From: Stutzerimonas stutzeri
GTDB taxonomy: Bacteria > Pseudomonadota > Gammaproteobacteria > Pseudomonadales > Pseudomonadaceae
Assembly: GCF_024448985.1 (NCBI RefSeq)
Contig: NZ_JAMOII010000009.1
Location: 1 to 64,000 of the forward strand
Direction: 5' to 3'
DNA: 64,000 nt
Shown: piece after piece, positions 50,774 to 61,502 of the stretch
Layout of the letters: every line of letters begins with the position of its first letter
Numbering within the stretch: the stretch's first letter is position 1
Notes under the pieces: generated by a model
What the model was told of the DNA's origin: nothing
The model's input: the letters and a program-made list of their open reading frames with translations, nothing else
Database searches by the model: none
Made by a program: the position numbers and the translations under genes

Positions 50774-52355
50774 GCGCCTGACGTTTTTGGGCCACCAAGG
50801 CCAGCGAATCCTTCGCCTCTACCACCTCTATCGCGTCGCGATCGGCCTCGTGCTGGTGCTGCTCATCAGCAGTGATCTGCATAGCGACCTGATGCGCATG
50901 ATCAACCCAGCGGCATTCCACTATGGCGCCTGGGCCTACCTGATACTCAACATTCTCATCGCCGTACTGCTGCAAAGCCCTAAGCGGGAGCTGCCGATTC
51001 TGGGCCTCGCCCTGCTGGACGTCGTGCTGCTCACGGCGTTGTTCTATTTTGCCGGCGGCACGCCCAGTGGGATCGGCAACCTGCTGATCGTCGCGGTCGC
51101 CATCGCCAACATACTGCTACATGGACGCATCGGTTTTTTCATCGCCGCGGTTGCCGCGACCGGGCTCATCTATCTGACGTTCTACCTCAGCCTCAGCGAT
51201 CCCTCCACGGGCAGTCAATACGTCCAGGCCGCGGCGCTGGGAACGCTCTGCTTCGCCGCTGCGCTACTGGTGCAAGGTCTGACGCGGCGGCTGCAGGTCA
51301 GCGAAACCCTGGCGCGCCAGCGCGCGGAGGAAGTCGCCAACCTCGAAGCGCTTAATGCACAGATCCTGCAGCGTATGCGCACCGGAATACTCGTGCTGGA
51401 CCAAGCGGAACGCGTGCTGCTCGCCAATCAAGGTGCGCTCGACCTGCTTGGCCAACAATCACTGGCTGGAGAGCGACTGGCGCCACGCTGCCCGGACCTG
51501 ATCAAAGGACTGCAACAATGGCGCGACAACCCAACCCTGCGCCCGCGTAATTTCAAGGCAACGCCCAATGGCGCCACGCTACAACCGAGCTTCGCCATCC
51601 TGCAGCACGGAGTGAAACAGGACACGCTGGTGTTTCTCGAGGACATCTCTCAGATCGCACAGAAAGCCCAGCAGCTCAAGCTCGCATCCCTTGGCCGCTT
51701 GACGGCAAGCATCGCCCACGAGATCCGCAACCCGCTCGGCGCAATCAGCCACGCCGCTCAGCTGCTGCAGGAATCAGAAGTTCTGGACGCGGCGGATCTG
51801 CGGCTCACGCAGATCATTCAGGACCATTCGCGGCGCATGAATCTGGTCATCGAAAACGTGCTGCAGCTGTCGCGCCGGCGCCAGGCCGAGCCACAATTAC
51901 TGGACCTGAAATACTGGGTGCATCGGTTCGCCAGCGAGTTTCGTGAGAATTTACCGCCCCATCAGCACGTGCACGTGGAAACCCGCGGCAGCTCGCTGCA
52001 GACCCGCATGGACCCGAACCAGCTGATCCAAGTGCTGACCAATCTCGTGCAAAACGGCCTTCGCTACAGCGGCCAGATGAACGATCAAGCACAGGTGTGG
52101 CTACAGCTGTTCCGCGACGAGTCCAGCGATCTGCCAGTGCTCGAAGTGCTCGACGACGGCCCAGGCGTGCCAACCGACAAACTGCAGAATATTTTCGAGC
52201 CTTTTTTCACGACAGAGAACAAGGGCACGGGTCTTGGCCTCTATATCTCGCGAGAGCTATGCGAAAGCAACCAGGCTCGTCTGGATTACCGAGAACGAGC
52301 CGAGGGCGGCAGTTGCTTCCGTATCGTCTTCGCGCATCCGCGCAAGCTGACCTGA
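50763..52355 (+). CDS. pilS: PilS, membrane sensor kinase for type IV pili
   Basis: The protein has 530 residues if GTG 50763 is used. This overlaps the previous gene by 11 bases and places the phospho-acceptor at His319 (SIAHEIRNPLG), the position known for P. aeruginosa PilS. Six membrane helices occupy about residues 20-185, then a PAS-like linker (about 200-300), the HisKA domain, and HATPase boxes N (NLVQNGLRYS), G1 (DDGPGVP) and G2 (GTGLGLYIS). It senses PilA in the membrane and phosphorylates PilR, encoded downstream. Confidence 0.92.
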   Translation: MGIERLTFLGHQGQRILRLYHLYRVAIGLVLVLLISSDLHSDLMRMINPAAFHYGAWAYLILNILIAVLLQSPKRELPILGLALLDVVLLTALFYFAGGTPSGIGNLLIVAVAIANILLHGRIGFFIAAVAATGLIYLTFYLSLSDPSTGSQYVQAAALGTLCFAAALLVQGLTRRLQVSETLARQRAEEVANLEALNAQILQRMRTGILVLDQAERVLLANQGALDLLGQQSLAGERLAPRCPDLIKGLQQWRDNPTLRPRNFKATPNGATLQPSFAILQHGVKQDTLVFLEDISQIAQKAQQLKLASLGRLTASIAHEIRNPLGAISHAAQLLQESEVLDAADLRLTQIIQDHSRRMNLVIENVLQLSRRRQAEPQLLDLKYWVHRFASEFRENLPPHQHVHVETRGSSLQTRMDPNQLIQVLTNLVQNGLRYSGQMNDQAQVWLQLFRDESSDLPVLEVLDDGPGVPTDKLQNIFEPFFTTENKGTGLGLYISRELCESNQARLDYRERAEGGSCFRIVFAHPRKLT

Positions 52356-52454
52356 CGAGGCGGCACGGGTCACACATCCGCCAGGTCGCGGTACAAAGTA
52401 CGCGCTGTAGCGTTAACATTGCCGACTCCGCGCCACAACCGAAAGACCGAGACC

Positions 52455-53795
52455 ATGACCGCCCGCCAAAAAGCGCTGATCATCGATGACGAACCCGATA
52501 TCCGGGAACTCCTGGAGATCACCCTCGGGCGCATGAAGCTGGACACCCGCAGCGCCCGCAATCTCAAGGAAGCCCGCGAGTGCCTGGCGCGCGAGCATTA
52601 CGACCTGTGCCTGACCGACATGCGCCTGCCCGACGGCTGCGGACTGGAGATGGTGCAGTTCATCCAGCAACAGTATCCACATCTTCCTGTGGCGATGATT
52701 ACCGCCTACGGCAGCCTCGATACGGCCATCGGTGCGCTCAAAGCCGGTGCTTTCGACTTTCTCACCAAACCGGTCGACCTTGGCCGGCTACGGGAACTGG
52801 TCAACACGGCGCTGCGCCTGCGCGCGCCGAACCCCAATGATCTGAGCGTCGATAGCCGTCTGCTCGGCGCCTCTCCGCCAATGAACGTGCTACGCAAGCA
52901 GATCGGCAAGCTGGCACGCAGTCAGGCGCCGGTCTACATCAGCGGTGAGTCCGGCAGTGGCAAGGAATTGGTGGCGCGGCTGATCCATGAGCAAGGTCCA
53001 CGTCACGAGCGCCCGTTCGTTCCGGTCAACTGTGGCGCGATTCCATCGGAGCTGATGGAGAGCGAATTTTTTGGCCATAAGAAGGGCAGTTTCACGGGCG
53101 CGGTGGAAGATAAACCGGGCCTGTTTCAGGCCGCTGATGGCGGGACCTTGTTTCTCGACGAAGTGGCCGACCTGCCCCTTCCGATGCAAGTGAAACTGCT
53201 GCGCGCGATTCAGGAAAAAGCCGTCCGCTCGGTCGGCGGAGCGAAAGAGGTCGTGGTGGACGTACGGATTCTCTGCGCCACCCATAAGGATCTCGCCAGC
53301 GAAGTGGCGGCCGGCCGTTTCCGTCAGGACCTCTACTATCGGCTCAACGTCATCGAGCTGCGCGTACCGCCGTTGCGGGAGCGCCGCGAAGACATCGCCC
53401 AATTGGCCGAAGCCATGCTCCGCCGCCTCGCCCGGGAATGCAACGACACGCCGGCGCGACTACATCCCGACGCAGTGGCCAAACTGCAGAGCTATCGGTT
53501 TCCCGGTAACGTTCGCGAGCTGGAAAATATGCTGGAACGCGCCTACACGCTTTGCGAAGGCGATGAGATCAAGCCCAGCGATCTGCGCCTAGCAGACGCA
53601 CCCGGCATGTCGGAAAACGGCGAAGCGAACCTCGCGCAAATCGACAACCTCGAAGACCACCTCGAGGATGTCGAACGCAAGCTGATCATGCAGGCGCTGG
53701 AAGAAACCCGCTGGAACCGCACCGCAGCCGCTCAACGGCTGGGCCTTTCGTTCCGCTCCATGCGTTATCGGCTGAAGAAGCTCGGGCTGGATTAA
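52455..53795 (+). CDS. pilR: PilR, sigma-54-dependent response regulator
   Basis: This 446-residue protein starts at ATG 52455. The receiver domain has Asp11-Asp12, phospho-acceptor Asp55 (CLTDMRLPDG) and Lys105 (FLTKPVD). The AAA+ domain has Walker A GESGSGKE (164-171) and the sigma-54 contact loop GSFTGA (211-216; GAFTGA in most relatives). A Fis-type helix-turn-helix ends the protein (NRTAAAQRLGLSFRSMRYRL). It activates pilA with RpoN, though no pilA or minor pilin gene is in this window. The stop codon is three bases before the 19-copy heptamer array. Confidence 0.95.
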   Translation: MTARQKALIIDDEPDIRELLEITLGRMKLDTRSARNLKEARECLAREHYDLCLTDMRLPDGCGLEMVQFIQQQYPHLPVAMITAYGSLDTAIGALKAGAFDFLTKPVDLGRLRELVNTALRLRAPNPNDLSVDSRLLGASPPMNVLRKQIGKLARSQAPVYISGESGSGKELVARLIHEQGPRHERPFVPVNCGAIPSELMESEFFGHKKGSFTGAVEDKPGLFQAADGGTLFLDEVADLPLPMQVKLLRAIQEKAVRSVGGAKEVVVDVRILCATHKDLASEVAAGRFRQDLYYRLNVIELRVPPLRERREDIAQLAEAMLRRLARECNDTPARLHPDAVAKLQSYRFPGNVRELENMLERAYTLCEGDEIKPSDLRLADAPGMSENGEANLAQIDNLEDHLEDVERKLIMQALEETRWNRTAAAQRLGLSFRSMRYRLKKLGLD

Positions 53796-53798
53796 GCC

Positions 53799-54018
53799 AA
53801 GCTGGAAGCTGGAAGCTGGAAGCTGGAAGCTGGAAGCTGGAAGCTGGAAGCTGGAAGCTGGAAGCTGGAAGCTGGAAGCTGGAAGCTGGAAGCTGGAAGC
53901 TGGAAGCTGGAAGCTGGAAGCTGGAAGCTGGAAGTCAGCATGGCTGGCACTGAAGTCCCGTCAAGTACTTGCCCGCTTTTACCTCAAGCTTCTGACTTCC
54001 AGCTTCAAGCTGCTTCTT
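53799..54018. repeat. Heptamer-array element C (19 x AAGCTGG plus inverted arm)
   Basis: Nineteen uninterrupted copies of AAGCTGG fill 53799-53931. About 65 bases of spacer follow, then the arm TCAAGCTTCTGACTTCCAGC (53983-54002) and TTCAAGCTGCTTCTT to 54018, directly before the DUF2333 stop codon on the minus strand. The arm is complementary to the array unit, so many alternative hairpins are possible. The perfect identity of all copies suggests recent slippage or gene conversion. Confidence 0.9.
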
Positions 54019-55074
54019 CTACCCCTGCGACAGCAGCATGCGCAGATCAATGATCGCCGCATTGGCACGCGAGATGTAGTTCGCCATCACCAGCGAATGA
54101 TTCGCCAGCACGCCATAGCCGCTGCCATTGAGCACCATCGGGCTCCAGAGCGGCTCCTGTGCGGCTTCGAGTTCACGGATGATCTGCCTGACGCTGATCG
54201 TCGCGTTCTTCTTGGCCAGCACATCAGCGAAGTCCACTTCAATGGCGCGCAGCAGATGTGACAATGCCCAAGCCTGCCCACGCGCCTCGTAGAACACGTT
54301 ATCGATCTGCAGCCAGGCGGTTTCGACGCGCTCCTCCTCGAGCACTTGTTGTACGCCTTCACGCTCCAGCTCCGGGGCTACCTGGGCATCCAGGCGTACC
54401 CGACCGACGCTGGCCGACAGCCGCTGGGACAGCGAGCCCAGCCGAGTACCGACATCTCCCAGCCAGTTATTCAGATTATCGGCACGCGAATAAAACTGCG
54501 CCTTGGGCGCTGGGTCGCTCAAGCGCGCCAGGTAACGGTCCAGATAGCGAATGCCGTTGCGGTATTCCGATTCGCTGGCAGGCAGCGCCCAGCTGCGATT
54601 GTCGAAATTGAACAACGGCTCGGCCTTGGACAGGTCGGCATCCTCGGTCGATTGGGATTGTGATCGTGCAAAGTCCTTGCGCAACGCTCGGCTGAGATCA
54701 CGCACCTGAACCAGGACCCCGTATTCCCAGCTGGGCATGTTGTCCAGCCACAGGCCGGGCGGCGCGACGTCATTAGTCAGGTAACCGCCTGGCTTGTCCA
54801 GCAGGGTGCCGGCAACTCGCTTGAGGGTCTCGACCGTGGTGTAGCCATTGACGATCTGCTGCTGCGAAGCATCGGCTGTATGCTGAACATGCTGCTGCAC
54901 CGAGAAACGATCAGGCTCGGAACTCCAGTACCAGCCCACCAGCAACGCAACCAGCAAATAGACTGCAATCACTGCGACGAGCGCCAGTACCAGGGGATTG
55001 CGAGTCGCGCCGTCCGTCCTGGCTGTGCTTCCCGACGAGCCGAGACGGCCGAAGCGGTTCTTCCAATCCAACAT
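54019..55074 (-). CDS. DUF2333 family membrane protein
   Basis: This 351-residue protein starts at ATG 55074 with AAGGAC nine bases upstream; the frame to 55095 is less supported. A basic cytosolic N-terminus is followed by one membrane helix (LVLALVAVIAVYLLVALLVG, about 27-46) and a long, mostly helical domain (FSVQQHVQHTADASQQQIVN, LLDKPGGYLTNDVAPPGLWL, RADNLNNWLGDVGTRLGSL). This fits DUF2333, of unknown function. It is divergent from the diguanylate cyclase gene at 55291; from memory the same neighbours occur as PA4842-PA4843. It ends at repeat element C. Confidence 0.88.
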   Translation of the reverse strand: MLDWKNRFGRLGSSGSTARTDGATRNPLVLALVAVIAVYLLVALLVGWYWSSEPDRFSVQQHVQHTADASQQQIVNGYTTVETLKRVAGTLLDKPGGYLTNDVAPPGLWLDNMPSWEYGVLVQVRDLSRALRKDFARSQSQSTEDADLSKAEPLFNFDNRSWALPASESEYRNGIRYLDRYLARLSDPAPKAQFYSRADNLNNWLGDVGTRLGSLSQRLSASVGRVRLDAQVAPELEREGVQQVLEEERVETAWLQIDNVFYEARGQAWALSHLLRAIEVDFADVLAKKNATISVRQIIRELEAAQEPLWSPMVLNGSGYGVLANHSLVMANYISRANAAIIDLRMLLSQG

Positions 55075-55290
55075 GGGGTCTGTCCTTCTTCTCAAAATGC
55101 AAAGATTCGACCATCGGTCGCCAAGAGCGTTGCGGCAGGCGAACCACTATAACGCAGCCGATACACCCAAACCTCATAATGAGAACCAAGCCACCGACAT
55201 ACATTCTGTCGATCGACCAGATCAGTGGTAGCATGCGGCCACCATCGCGCCCTCTCAGAAGACTGCCGCAGCGGGCCCAGGAAACCGAAG

Positions 55291-56904
55291 ATGTCGGACC
55301 AAGAAGAACTCAAACAGCACTTCGCGCAACGGGTCATCCACCAGGCACGAGAGGTACTCGAAGTCTGGCAGCAGCTGCAACGCAGCGAATGGAACGATCA
55401 CTACCGAACTGCCCTTGCCGATGCCAGCCAACGGCTGCGGCGATTTGCCGAACGATTCGAACAGACCGAGCACCGACAACTTGCACTCGCTATTGAGGAG
55501 TGTCTGAGGGATATCAAGGAAAACCGCGGGCGCTTGTCGAGCGACACCATCGCCACCCTCAGCCAGCTGATCTATCGCCTCGCCCGTACCGGCCTACGTC
55601 ATAGCGACCCGCGTGGGCAGTCCGGCTATGTCCCCGCATTGAGCAAGCCTATCTACATCGCACTGGAGGACAACGAGCGCGCCAATCACGTGGTCCGTCA
55701 GCTCGAGTTCTTCAGCATGGCCGCTCAGGCTTTTGCCAGCGACGAAGCATTTCGTGCCGCCATGCATGAGCGCCACCCCGCAGCCCTAATCATGGACGTC
55801 GACTTCAATGGGCCGGGCGAAGGGCTGAAACTCGCCGAACGCGTGCAACTGGGCCTGGAAGAGAAACTGCCGTTGATATTCTTCAGCCACGAGGAGACCG
55901 ACACGCCCATGCGCCTGGCCGCCGTGCGCGCCGGCGGCCTTGAATTTTTCACCGGTACCATCGATGCATCGAGCCTGTTGGAAAAGGTCGAAGTGCTTAC
56001 CCGTACCGCCCACTACGAACCCTTTCGCGTACTCATCATCGACGACTCGCGTGCCCAGGCGACACATACCGAACGCGTATTGAACAACGCCGGAATCATT
56101 ACCCAGACGCTCAACGAACCCATTCAAGCCTTCACCTATCTGGCTGAATTCCAGCCGGATTTGATTATCTTGGACATGTACATGCCCGAATGTCTGGGCA
56201 CCGAACTGGCCAAGGTCATTCGCCAGCACGAACGCTACGTGAGCGTGCCGATCATCTATCTGTCGGCCGAAGATGATCTCGAAAAACAACTCGATGCGAT
56301 GAACGAAGGTGGCGACGACTTCCTGACCAAGCCGATCAAGCCCAGCCATTTGATCGCCACCGTGCGGACTCGCGCCGAGCGGGCACGCAATCTCAAGGCA
56401 CGCATCGTTCGCGACAGCCTGACCGGGCTGTACAACCACACGCACAGCCTGCAGTTGCTCGAAGACGCCGCCTCACGAGCCCGCCGAGACGGTCAGCCGC
56501 TGTGTTTCGCCATGATCGATATCGATCATTTCAAAAAGGTCAACGACAGCTACGGGCATCCCATGGGCGACAGAGTTATCAAAAGCCTCGCCCTGTTCCT
56601 GAAGCAGCGCCTGCGCAAGACTGACCATATCGGCCGCTATGGTGGAGAGGAGTTCGCTGTGGTGCTGCCGAACACGGATATCGAAAACGCGGCAAAGGTG
56701 CTCGACGAAATCCGCCTGCGCTTTGCCGAAATCCGCTACCCGGCACAACCAGCCGATCTGTCCTGCACCTTCAGTTGCGGCATTGCCGAACTGACTCCCG
56801 GCGCCAGCACCCGGTCGCTTACCCAGCGGGCTGACGAAGCGCTCTACCGCGCCAAACACGGCGGCCGTAACCGAGTCGAGCGATACACCCTGTCACATGG
56901 ATGA
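55291..56904 (+). CDS. Diguanylate cyclase with two receiver domains (GcbA-like)
   Basis: The protein has 537 residues from ATG 55291. There is a helical N-terminal region (1-115). A first receiver-like domain (120-240) has an Asp (DVDF, 169-171), but the conserved switch Lys is replaced (FFTGTID), so it is probably a pseudo-receiver. A canonical receiver follows (245-365, Asp295, Lys347 in FLTKPIK). The GGDEF domain has active-site GGEEF (451-455) and an intact inhibitory I-site RKTD (442-445), so it should make c-di-GMP under product feedback. Domain order and a chemoreceptor next door suggest the PA4843 (GcbA/AdcA) orthologue. Confidence 0.88.
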   Translation: MSDQEELKQHFAQRVIHQAREVLEVWQQLQRSEWNDHYRTALADASQRLRRFAERFEQTEHRQLALAIEECLRDIKENRGRLSSDTIATLSQLIYRLARTGLRHSDPRGQSGYVPALSKPIYIALEDNERANHVVRQLEFFSMAAQAFASDEAFRAAMHERHPAALIMDVDFNGPGEGLKLAERVQLGLEEKLPLIFFSHEETDTPMRLAAVRAGGLEFFTGTIDASSLLEKVEVLTRTAHYEPFRVLIIDDSRAQATHTERVLNNAGIITQTLNEPIQAFTYLAEFQPDLIILDMYMPECLGTELAKVIRQHERYVSVPIIYLSAEDDLEKQLDAMNEGGDDFLTKPIKPSHLIATVRTRAERARNLKARIVRDSLTGLYNHTHSLQLLEDAASRARRDGQPLCFAMIDIDHFKKVNDSYGHPMGDRVIKSLALFLKQRLRKTDHIGRYGGEEFAVVLPNTDIENAAKVLDEIRLRFAEIRYPAQPADLSCTFSCGIAELTPGASTRSLTQRADEALYRAKHGGRNRVERYTLSHG

Positions 56905-56952
56905 CATCAAATAGCCATACATTGCTGACCTCCCTACCATTCGGAGGTCAGG

Positions 56953-58917
56953 ATGCGTCTGAAGTCGCTCACCACAGTCAACACATGCCTGCTCGTTGCG
57001 ATCTGCCTCGCCTTGGGTATCACGCTCTGGTGGTCTGAGCGCGAACTGCAGCGCCCTTATCAGCTGATGGATCGTTATCTTGGGCTTTCTCAGCGATTCG
57101 AGCATCAGGCCGCTGACAATATCCATGACTATCTGGCTAGCGGAAACGCCGTCAGTCACAGCGCGGCGATGCAGGCACTGGAAGGGCTCTCAGCGGAGGT
57201 GGAAGCCCTACCGAACCAGTTTGCCGACCGCCTAAGACCTAGCCTGGAGCAGCTCGAGCGATACACTGCCAACGAGCTGCTGGCCGCCGGCAAGCTCGCT
57301 GGCGACCCCCAGGGCCTGCTGCTACAAGCCGAACGGGAGATTGCCGGCACATTGGCGCAGCTTCATCGATACACAGTGCAAAGTTCTCAAACGGCGGCAC
57401 ATTCCTACCAGGCACCGCTGTTCGAGGCCAGCCGTCAGCTGCTGCGCCTCAGCCACGCGCGCGGAAAGCTGGTAAGCAGCAGCCAGGACGAACTGGCGAT
57501 GGAGGTGAATCAGGTACTGCAGGCGCTGAGCAAGGAGGCGGACACGCTCAATGCGCTGCCTTTGCTGGGCATCGCAACCGAACAGCGCACGGGCGCCAGC
57601 GCCTTCGCCGCATTACTGAATCTCGAACAGGAGCAGTCCGAGCGGGCCAGTGAAGACCAGGGCATCGCTCTCAGGCGCGACTTGGTCGGGCTAATCAACC
57701 GCTACCCTGCCGAGCTTCAGCGAACGCGGGAACAAATCCAACAACGCAGCGAACTGATGACCAGCAGCACGCAAAAAATCGCTGCGCTGCAGCTGGCCCT
57801 CGCCGAACTGGAACCGGTAATCCGCGCCGAACATGGACGTATCCAATCGGAGGTTCGCATCATCCAGGGCACCATCATCGCCCTGATCTTACTGGTCGCG
57901 CTCGCCATTGATCGCTTGCAGCGCCAGTTGACGCGCTCGTTGGGGCAGCTCGCGCCGGCGCTTTCGGCATGGGCCCGGGGCGATTTCGAAAAGCCCGTCG
58001 AGCTCGACACCAGAACACCTGAAATGATCGAGATCGGCACATCGCTCAACCAACTGCGCAGCTATCTGCTCACGCTGGTCGGAACGCTGCGCCAGCACGC
58101 ACAAGAGGTCACTGGCAACAGCCGCAGCCTGGCGGATATGAGCAGCGACCTGCACCGAAGCGCCAGCCGCCAGAGCAGCGATACCGCTCAGATACGAGAC
58201 GCTCTTGGAGAACTGGAAGCAACCATTCAGGAAGTCGCCAATGGCGCCGAACAGACAGCCGACGCCGGCCGCGCCGCTAGCCTGGCCGTCAACCAGGGAC
58301 AGGACGTCATCGGCAAGAGCCTGACGGGACTGCATAGTTTGGTTAGCGAAGTGCACGGCAATGCCCAAGCCATTGAGCACCTTGCCGATGAAACCGGTAC
58401 CATCGGTAAGGTGTTGATCGTGATTCGCTCGATCGCCGAGCAGACCAATCTACTTGCGCTGAACGCCGCGATCGAGGCGGCCAGAGCAGGCGAGCAGGGC
58501 CGTGGCTTCGCCGTGGTCGCCGATGAAGTTCGCACCCTGGCGCAGCGCACCAGCGGCGCTACCGAAGAAATCCAACTGCTGATCGGCAATTTGCAAAAAG
58601 CCGCCCATCAATCCGTAGAGGCCATGCGCATCCAGGTCGATCATGCCGAAGCCACCGCCCTGCTGGCCGAAACAGCCGATTCGGCTTTGGATCAGATCGT
58701 CGTCACCATCGGCTCGATCGAACGCATGGCGGCGCAGATCGCCCATGCCACCGCACAGCAGAGCGAGGCGGTGAGCGAAATTCGCGGTCACAGCGAACGC
58801 ATCCATCAGTTAGGGGATAGCAACCTGACGCATATCGGTCGCGGTCGCGAGCAAAGCGAACAGATGCTGCGCCTAGCCAGCGAACTGAACCAGGCGACAC
58901 TTGCTTTCAAGAGCTGA
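56953..58917 (+). CDS. Methyl-accepting chemotaxis protein, CtpL-like
   Basis: This 654-residue protein has ATG behind GGAGGTCAGG. It has a membrane helix at 8-26 and a long helical periplasmic domain (about 30-305). A second helix ([18 protein letters not shown], about 308-326) is followed by HAMP and the signalling hairpin with tip [20 protein letters not shown]. Its position right after the REC-REC-GGDEF gene matches the CtpL transducer (PA4844), which mediates responses to inorganic phosphate and some aromatics. The assignment rests on synteny and domain form, so the ligand is not proven here. Confidence 0.85.
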   Translation: MRLKSLTTVNTCLLVAICLALGITLWWSERELQRPYQLMDRYLGLSQRFEHQAADNIHDYLASGNAVSHSAAMQALEGLSAEVEALPNQFADRLRPSLEQLERYTANELLAAGKLAGDPQGLLLQAEREIAGTLAQLHRYTVQSSQTAAHSYQAPLFEASRQLLRLSHARGKLVSSSQDELAMEVNQVLQALSKEADTLNALPLLGIATEQRTGASAFAALLNLEQEQSERASEDQGIALRRDLVGLINRYPAELQRTREQIQQRSELMTSSTQKIAALQLALAELEPVIRAEHGRIQSEVRIIQGTIIALILLVALAIDRLQRQLTRSLGQLAPALSAWARGDFEKPVELDTRTPEMIEIGTSLNQLRSYLLTLVGTLRQHAQEVTGNSRSLADMSSDLHRSASRQSSDTAQIRDALGELEATIQEVANGAEQTADAGRAASLAVNQGQDVIGKSLTGLHSLVSEVHGNAQAIEHLADETGTIGKVLIVIRSIAEQTNLLALNAAIEAARAGEQGRGFAVVADEVRTLAQRTSGATEEIQLLIGNLQKAAHQSVEAMRIQVDHAEATALLAETADSALDQIVVTIGSIERMAAQIAHATAQQSEAVSEIRGHSERIHQLGDSNLTHIGRGREQSEQMLRLASELNQATLAFKS

Positions 58918-58956
58918 GAGCGCCACCGGACCATCGAAGCTGGGGTGGCGACAACC

Positions 58957-61242
58957 TCAACGCGGCGCGGCGGGACGCTGCGAAGGTTTACGGCTCTTGC
59001 CGGATGGCTTTCCAGCACCGGCCGCGGCCTTGCGTCGCGCTTCAGCAGCGGCCTTGGCCTGCTCGCGCTTGTCCCAGGCATTGCCGTCGTGGCTGCGCGG
59101 CGGCAGGCCGTTGTGCTGGGTTAGGATTTTGCCGCCCTGCCCGGCCTTCTTGCTTCCCACCGGCGTGGAATTCTTGCGCCGTGCGCTCTGGTAGCCATCC
59201 GCTGCCGGCTGATGCACAGGAATCAGTTGGTGCTTGCCGGACCCGATCAGATCGGCGCGCCCCATGCGCTGCAGAGCTTCGCGCAACAGCGGCCAACCCT
59301 TAGGATCGTGGTAGCGCAGGAAGGCCTTATGCAAGCGGCGCTGCTCCTCGCTCTTGACGATGGTGACGCCCTCGCTTTTGTAGGTCACCTTGCGCAACGG
59401 GTTCTTGCCGCTGTGGTACATCGCGGTGGCCGAGGCCATAGGCGAGGGATAGAAGGCTTGCACCTGATCGGCACGGAAGCCGTTGGCCTTCAGCCATAGG
59501 GCGAGGTTCATCATATCCTCGTCGGTGGTCCCCGGATGCGCGGCGATGAAGTACGGGATCAGGTACTGCTCCTTGCCCGCCTCCTTCGAATACTTCTCAA
59601 ACATCCGCTTGAAGCGATCGTAGGAACCGATGCCCGGCTTCATCATCTTGTCCAGCGGGCCGCGCTCGGTGTGCTCCGGGGCGATCTTCAGATAGCCGCC
59701 GACATGGTGGGTGACCAGCTCCTTTACGTATTCCGGCGATTCCACCGCCAAGTCGTAGCGCAGGCCCGAGGCGATCAGGATCTTTTTCACACCCGGTAAC
59801 GCACGCGCCTTGCGGTACAGCTCGATCAACGAGCTGTGATCAGTATCGAGGTTCTCGCAGATACCCGGGAACACGCAGGACGGCTTGCGGCAGTGCTTCT
59901 CGATGTCGTGGCTCTTGCAGGCCAGCCGGTACATATTGGCGGTCGGGCCGCCGAGGTCCGAGACCACGCCGGTGAATCCCGGCACGTTTTTCATCTCCTC
60001 GATCTCGTGCAGGATCGACTCGTGCGAGCGGCTCTGGATGATGCGTCCCTCATGCTCAGTGATCGAGCAGAAAGTGCAGCCGCCAAAGCAGCCGCGCATG
60101 ATGTTCACGGAGAAGCGGATCATCTCGTAGGCGGGAATCTTCGCACCGCCATAAGACGGGTGCGGGACACGCGCGTACGGCGAAGCGAAGACGTAGTCCA
60201 TCTCTTCGGTGGTCAGCGGTATTGGCGGCGGATTCAGCCAGATGTCGTGATCGCCGTGACGTTGCACCAGCGCACGGGCGTTGCCCGGATTGGTCTCCAG
60301 ATGCAGCACGCGGTTGGCATGGGCGTACAGCGCCGGATCGTTTCGCACTTTCTCGAACGACGGCAGACGGATCACCGTCCTGTCGCGTTCAACCTTCGGG
60401 TTCGGCAGCAACTGGACGACCTTCGGCTCGTTCGGATCCTCGGCAGGTCCCTTGTCCTTTTCGATGGCGCAGGCCTGAAGATCCTGGGTGCTGACGTAGG
60501 GATTGATAATCTGGTCGACCTTGCCGGGCCGGTCGATCCGGGTCGAATCGATCTCGTACCAATCTGGAGCCGGGCTCTTGCGGATGAAGGCGGTACCGCG
60601 CACATCGGTAATCTGCTCGACCGCTTCGCCACGCGCGATGCGCTGGGCCACCTCGACAATGGCACGTTCGGCATTGCCATAGAGCAGGATATCCGCAGTC
60701 GCATCCATCAGGATCGAACGGCGCACCTTGTCGGACCAATAGTCATAATGCGCGATGCGCCGCAGCGAGGCTTCGATACCGCCCAGCACCACCGGCACGT
60801 GCTTGTAGGCTTCCTTGCAGCGCTGGCTATAGACCAGACTGGCACGGTCCGGACGCTTTCCAGCCAGGCCACCGGCCGTATAAGCGTCGTCTGAACGCAT
60901 TTTTCGATCGGCCGTGTAGCGGTTGATCATCGAGTCCATGTTGCCGGCTGCGATGCCGAAAAACAGGTTCGGCTCGCCGAGCTTCATGAAGTCATCTTTG
61001 CTGTGCCAGTCCGGCTGACTGATGATGCCAACGCGGAAACCCTGGGCTTCCAGCAGCCGCCCGATGATCGCCATGCCGAACGACGGATGGTCGACGTAAG
61101 CATCACCGGTGACGATGATGACGTCGCACGAATCCCATCCGAGCTGATCCATCTCCTCCCTGCTCATCGGCAGGAAAGGCGCCGGGCCGAAACACTCGGC
61201 CCAGTATTTGGGATAGTCGAACAAGGGCTTGGCAGCGTGCAT
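58957..61242 (-). CDS. YgiQ family radical SAM protein
   Basis: The protein has 761 residues from ATG 61242; the frame to 61284 adds a hydrophobic stretch not typical of the family. The N-terminal domain ([20 protein letters not shown]) is followed by a cobalamin-binding-like region ([20 protein letters not shown]). The radical-SAM cysteines C385, C389 and C392 lie in [17 protein letters not shown]. The C-terminal tail is basic and low-complexity ([20 protein letters not shown]). The enzyme's substrate is unknown. The tail beyond about residue 690 is variable in the family. Confidence 0.92.
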   Translation of the reverse strand: MHAAKPLFDYPKYWAECFGPAPFLPMSREEMDQLGWDSCDVIIVTGDAYVDHPSFGMAIIGRLLEAQGFRVGIISQPDWHSKDDFMKLGEPNLFFGIAAGNMDSMINRYTADRKMRSDDAYTAGGLAGKRPDRASLVYSQRCKEAYKHVPVVLGGIEASLRRIAHYDYWSDKVRRSILMDATADILLYGNAERAIVEVAQRIARGEAVEQITDVRGTAFIRKSPAPDWYEIDSTRIDRPGKVDQIINPYVSTQDLQACAIEKDKGPAEDPNEPKVVQLLPNPKVERDRTVIRLPSFEKVRNDPALYAHANRVLHLETNPGNARALVQRHGDHDIWLNPPPIPLTTEEMDYVFASPYARVPHPSYGGAKIPAYEMIRFSVNIMRGCFGGCTFCSITEHEGRIIQSRSHESILHEIEEMKNVPGFTGVVSDLGGPTANMYRLACKSHDIEKHCRKPSCVFPGICENLDTDHSSLIELYRKARALPGVKKILIASGLRYDLAVESPEYVKELVTHHVGGYLKIAPEHTERGPLDKMMKPGIGSYDRFKRMFEKYSKEAGKEQYLIPYFIAAHPGTTDEDMMNLALWLKANGFRADQVQAFYPSPMASATAMYHSGKNPLRKVTYKSEGVTIVKSEEQRRLHKAFLRYHDPKGWPLLREALQRMGRADLIGSGKHQLIPVHQPAADGYQSARRKNSTPVGSKKAGQGGKILTQHNGLPPRSHDGNAWDKREQAKAAAEARRKAAAGAGKPSGKSRKPSQRPAAPR

Positions 61243-61323
61243 GGCGAAAAACCGGGCAACGAAAACGGGCGCGGAATATAGCACAAAAAATGATCAGGAA
61301 GGCCCAGCGCAGAGGTCGGATTT

Positions 61324-61391
61324 CGTAGGGTGGATGTCGTGTTACATCCGCCATTCCGCCGGTGGATGAGCTTCGCGTCATCCACCCTACG
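61324..61391. repeat. Inverted repeat CGTAGGGTGGATG ... CATCCACCCTACG
   Basis: Perfect 13-bp arms (61324-61336 and 61379-61391) flank an imperfect middle that itself contains CATCCGCC and GGTGGATG. This is a widespread intergenic hairpin type in Pseudomonas and other proteobacteria (from memory). It lies between ygiQ and alr. Confidence 0.8.
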
Positions 61392-61417
61392 CGGCTGGAG
61401 CGTGGGCCACCTATCCT

Positions 61418-61477
61418 GTAGGGCCGAATTCATTCGGCCAGCGGATTTCGCAACGGCCGAACAAGTTCGGCCCTACG
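61418..61477. repeat. REP-like inverted pair GTAGGGCCGAA ... TTCGGCCCTACG
   Basis: GTAGGGCCGAATTCATTCGG continuing to 61439, and GGCCGAACAAGTTCGGCCCT continuing to 61477, form an inverted pair of the same family as 17531-17587 and 24213-24344. It lies 26 bases from the alr stop and may serve as its terminator. Confidence 0.8.
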
Positions 61478-61502
61478 CATCAGGCCGGCAGTCGAGGGGG
61501 CT

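Noticed and set aside
53799-53931. CRISPR array
   Set aside because: The repeats are 7 bp and contiguous, with no spacers of 30 bases or more and no cas genes nearby.
59836-60894. A 352-codon plus-strand frame opposite the YgiQ gene
   Set aside because: It is antisense to the radical-SAM domain with intact cysteines and has no support of its own.
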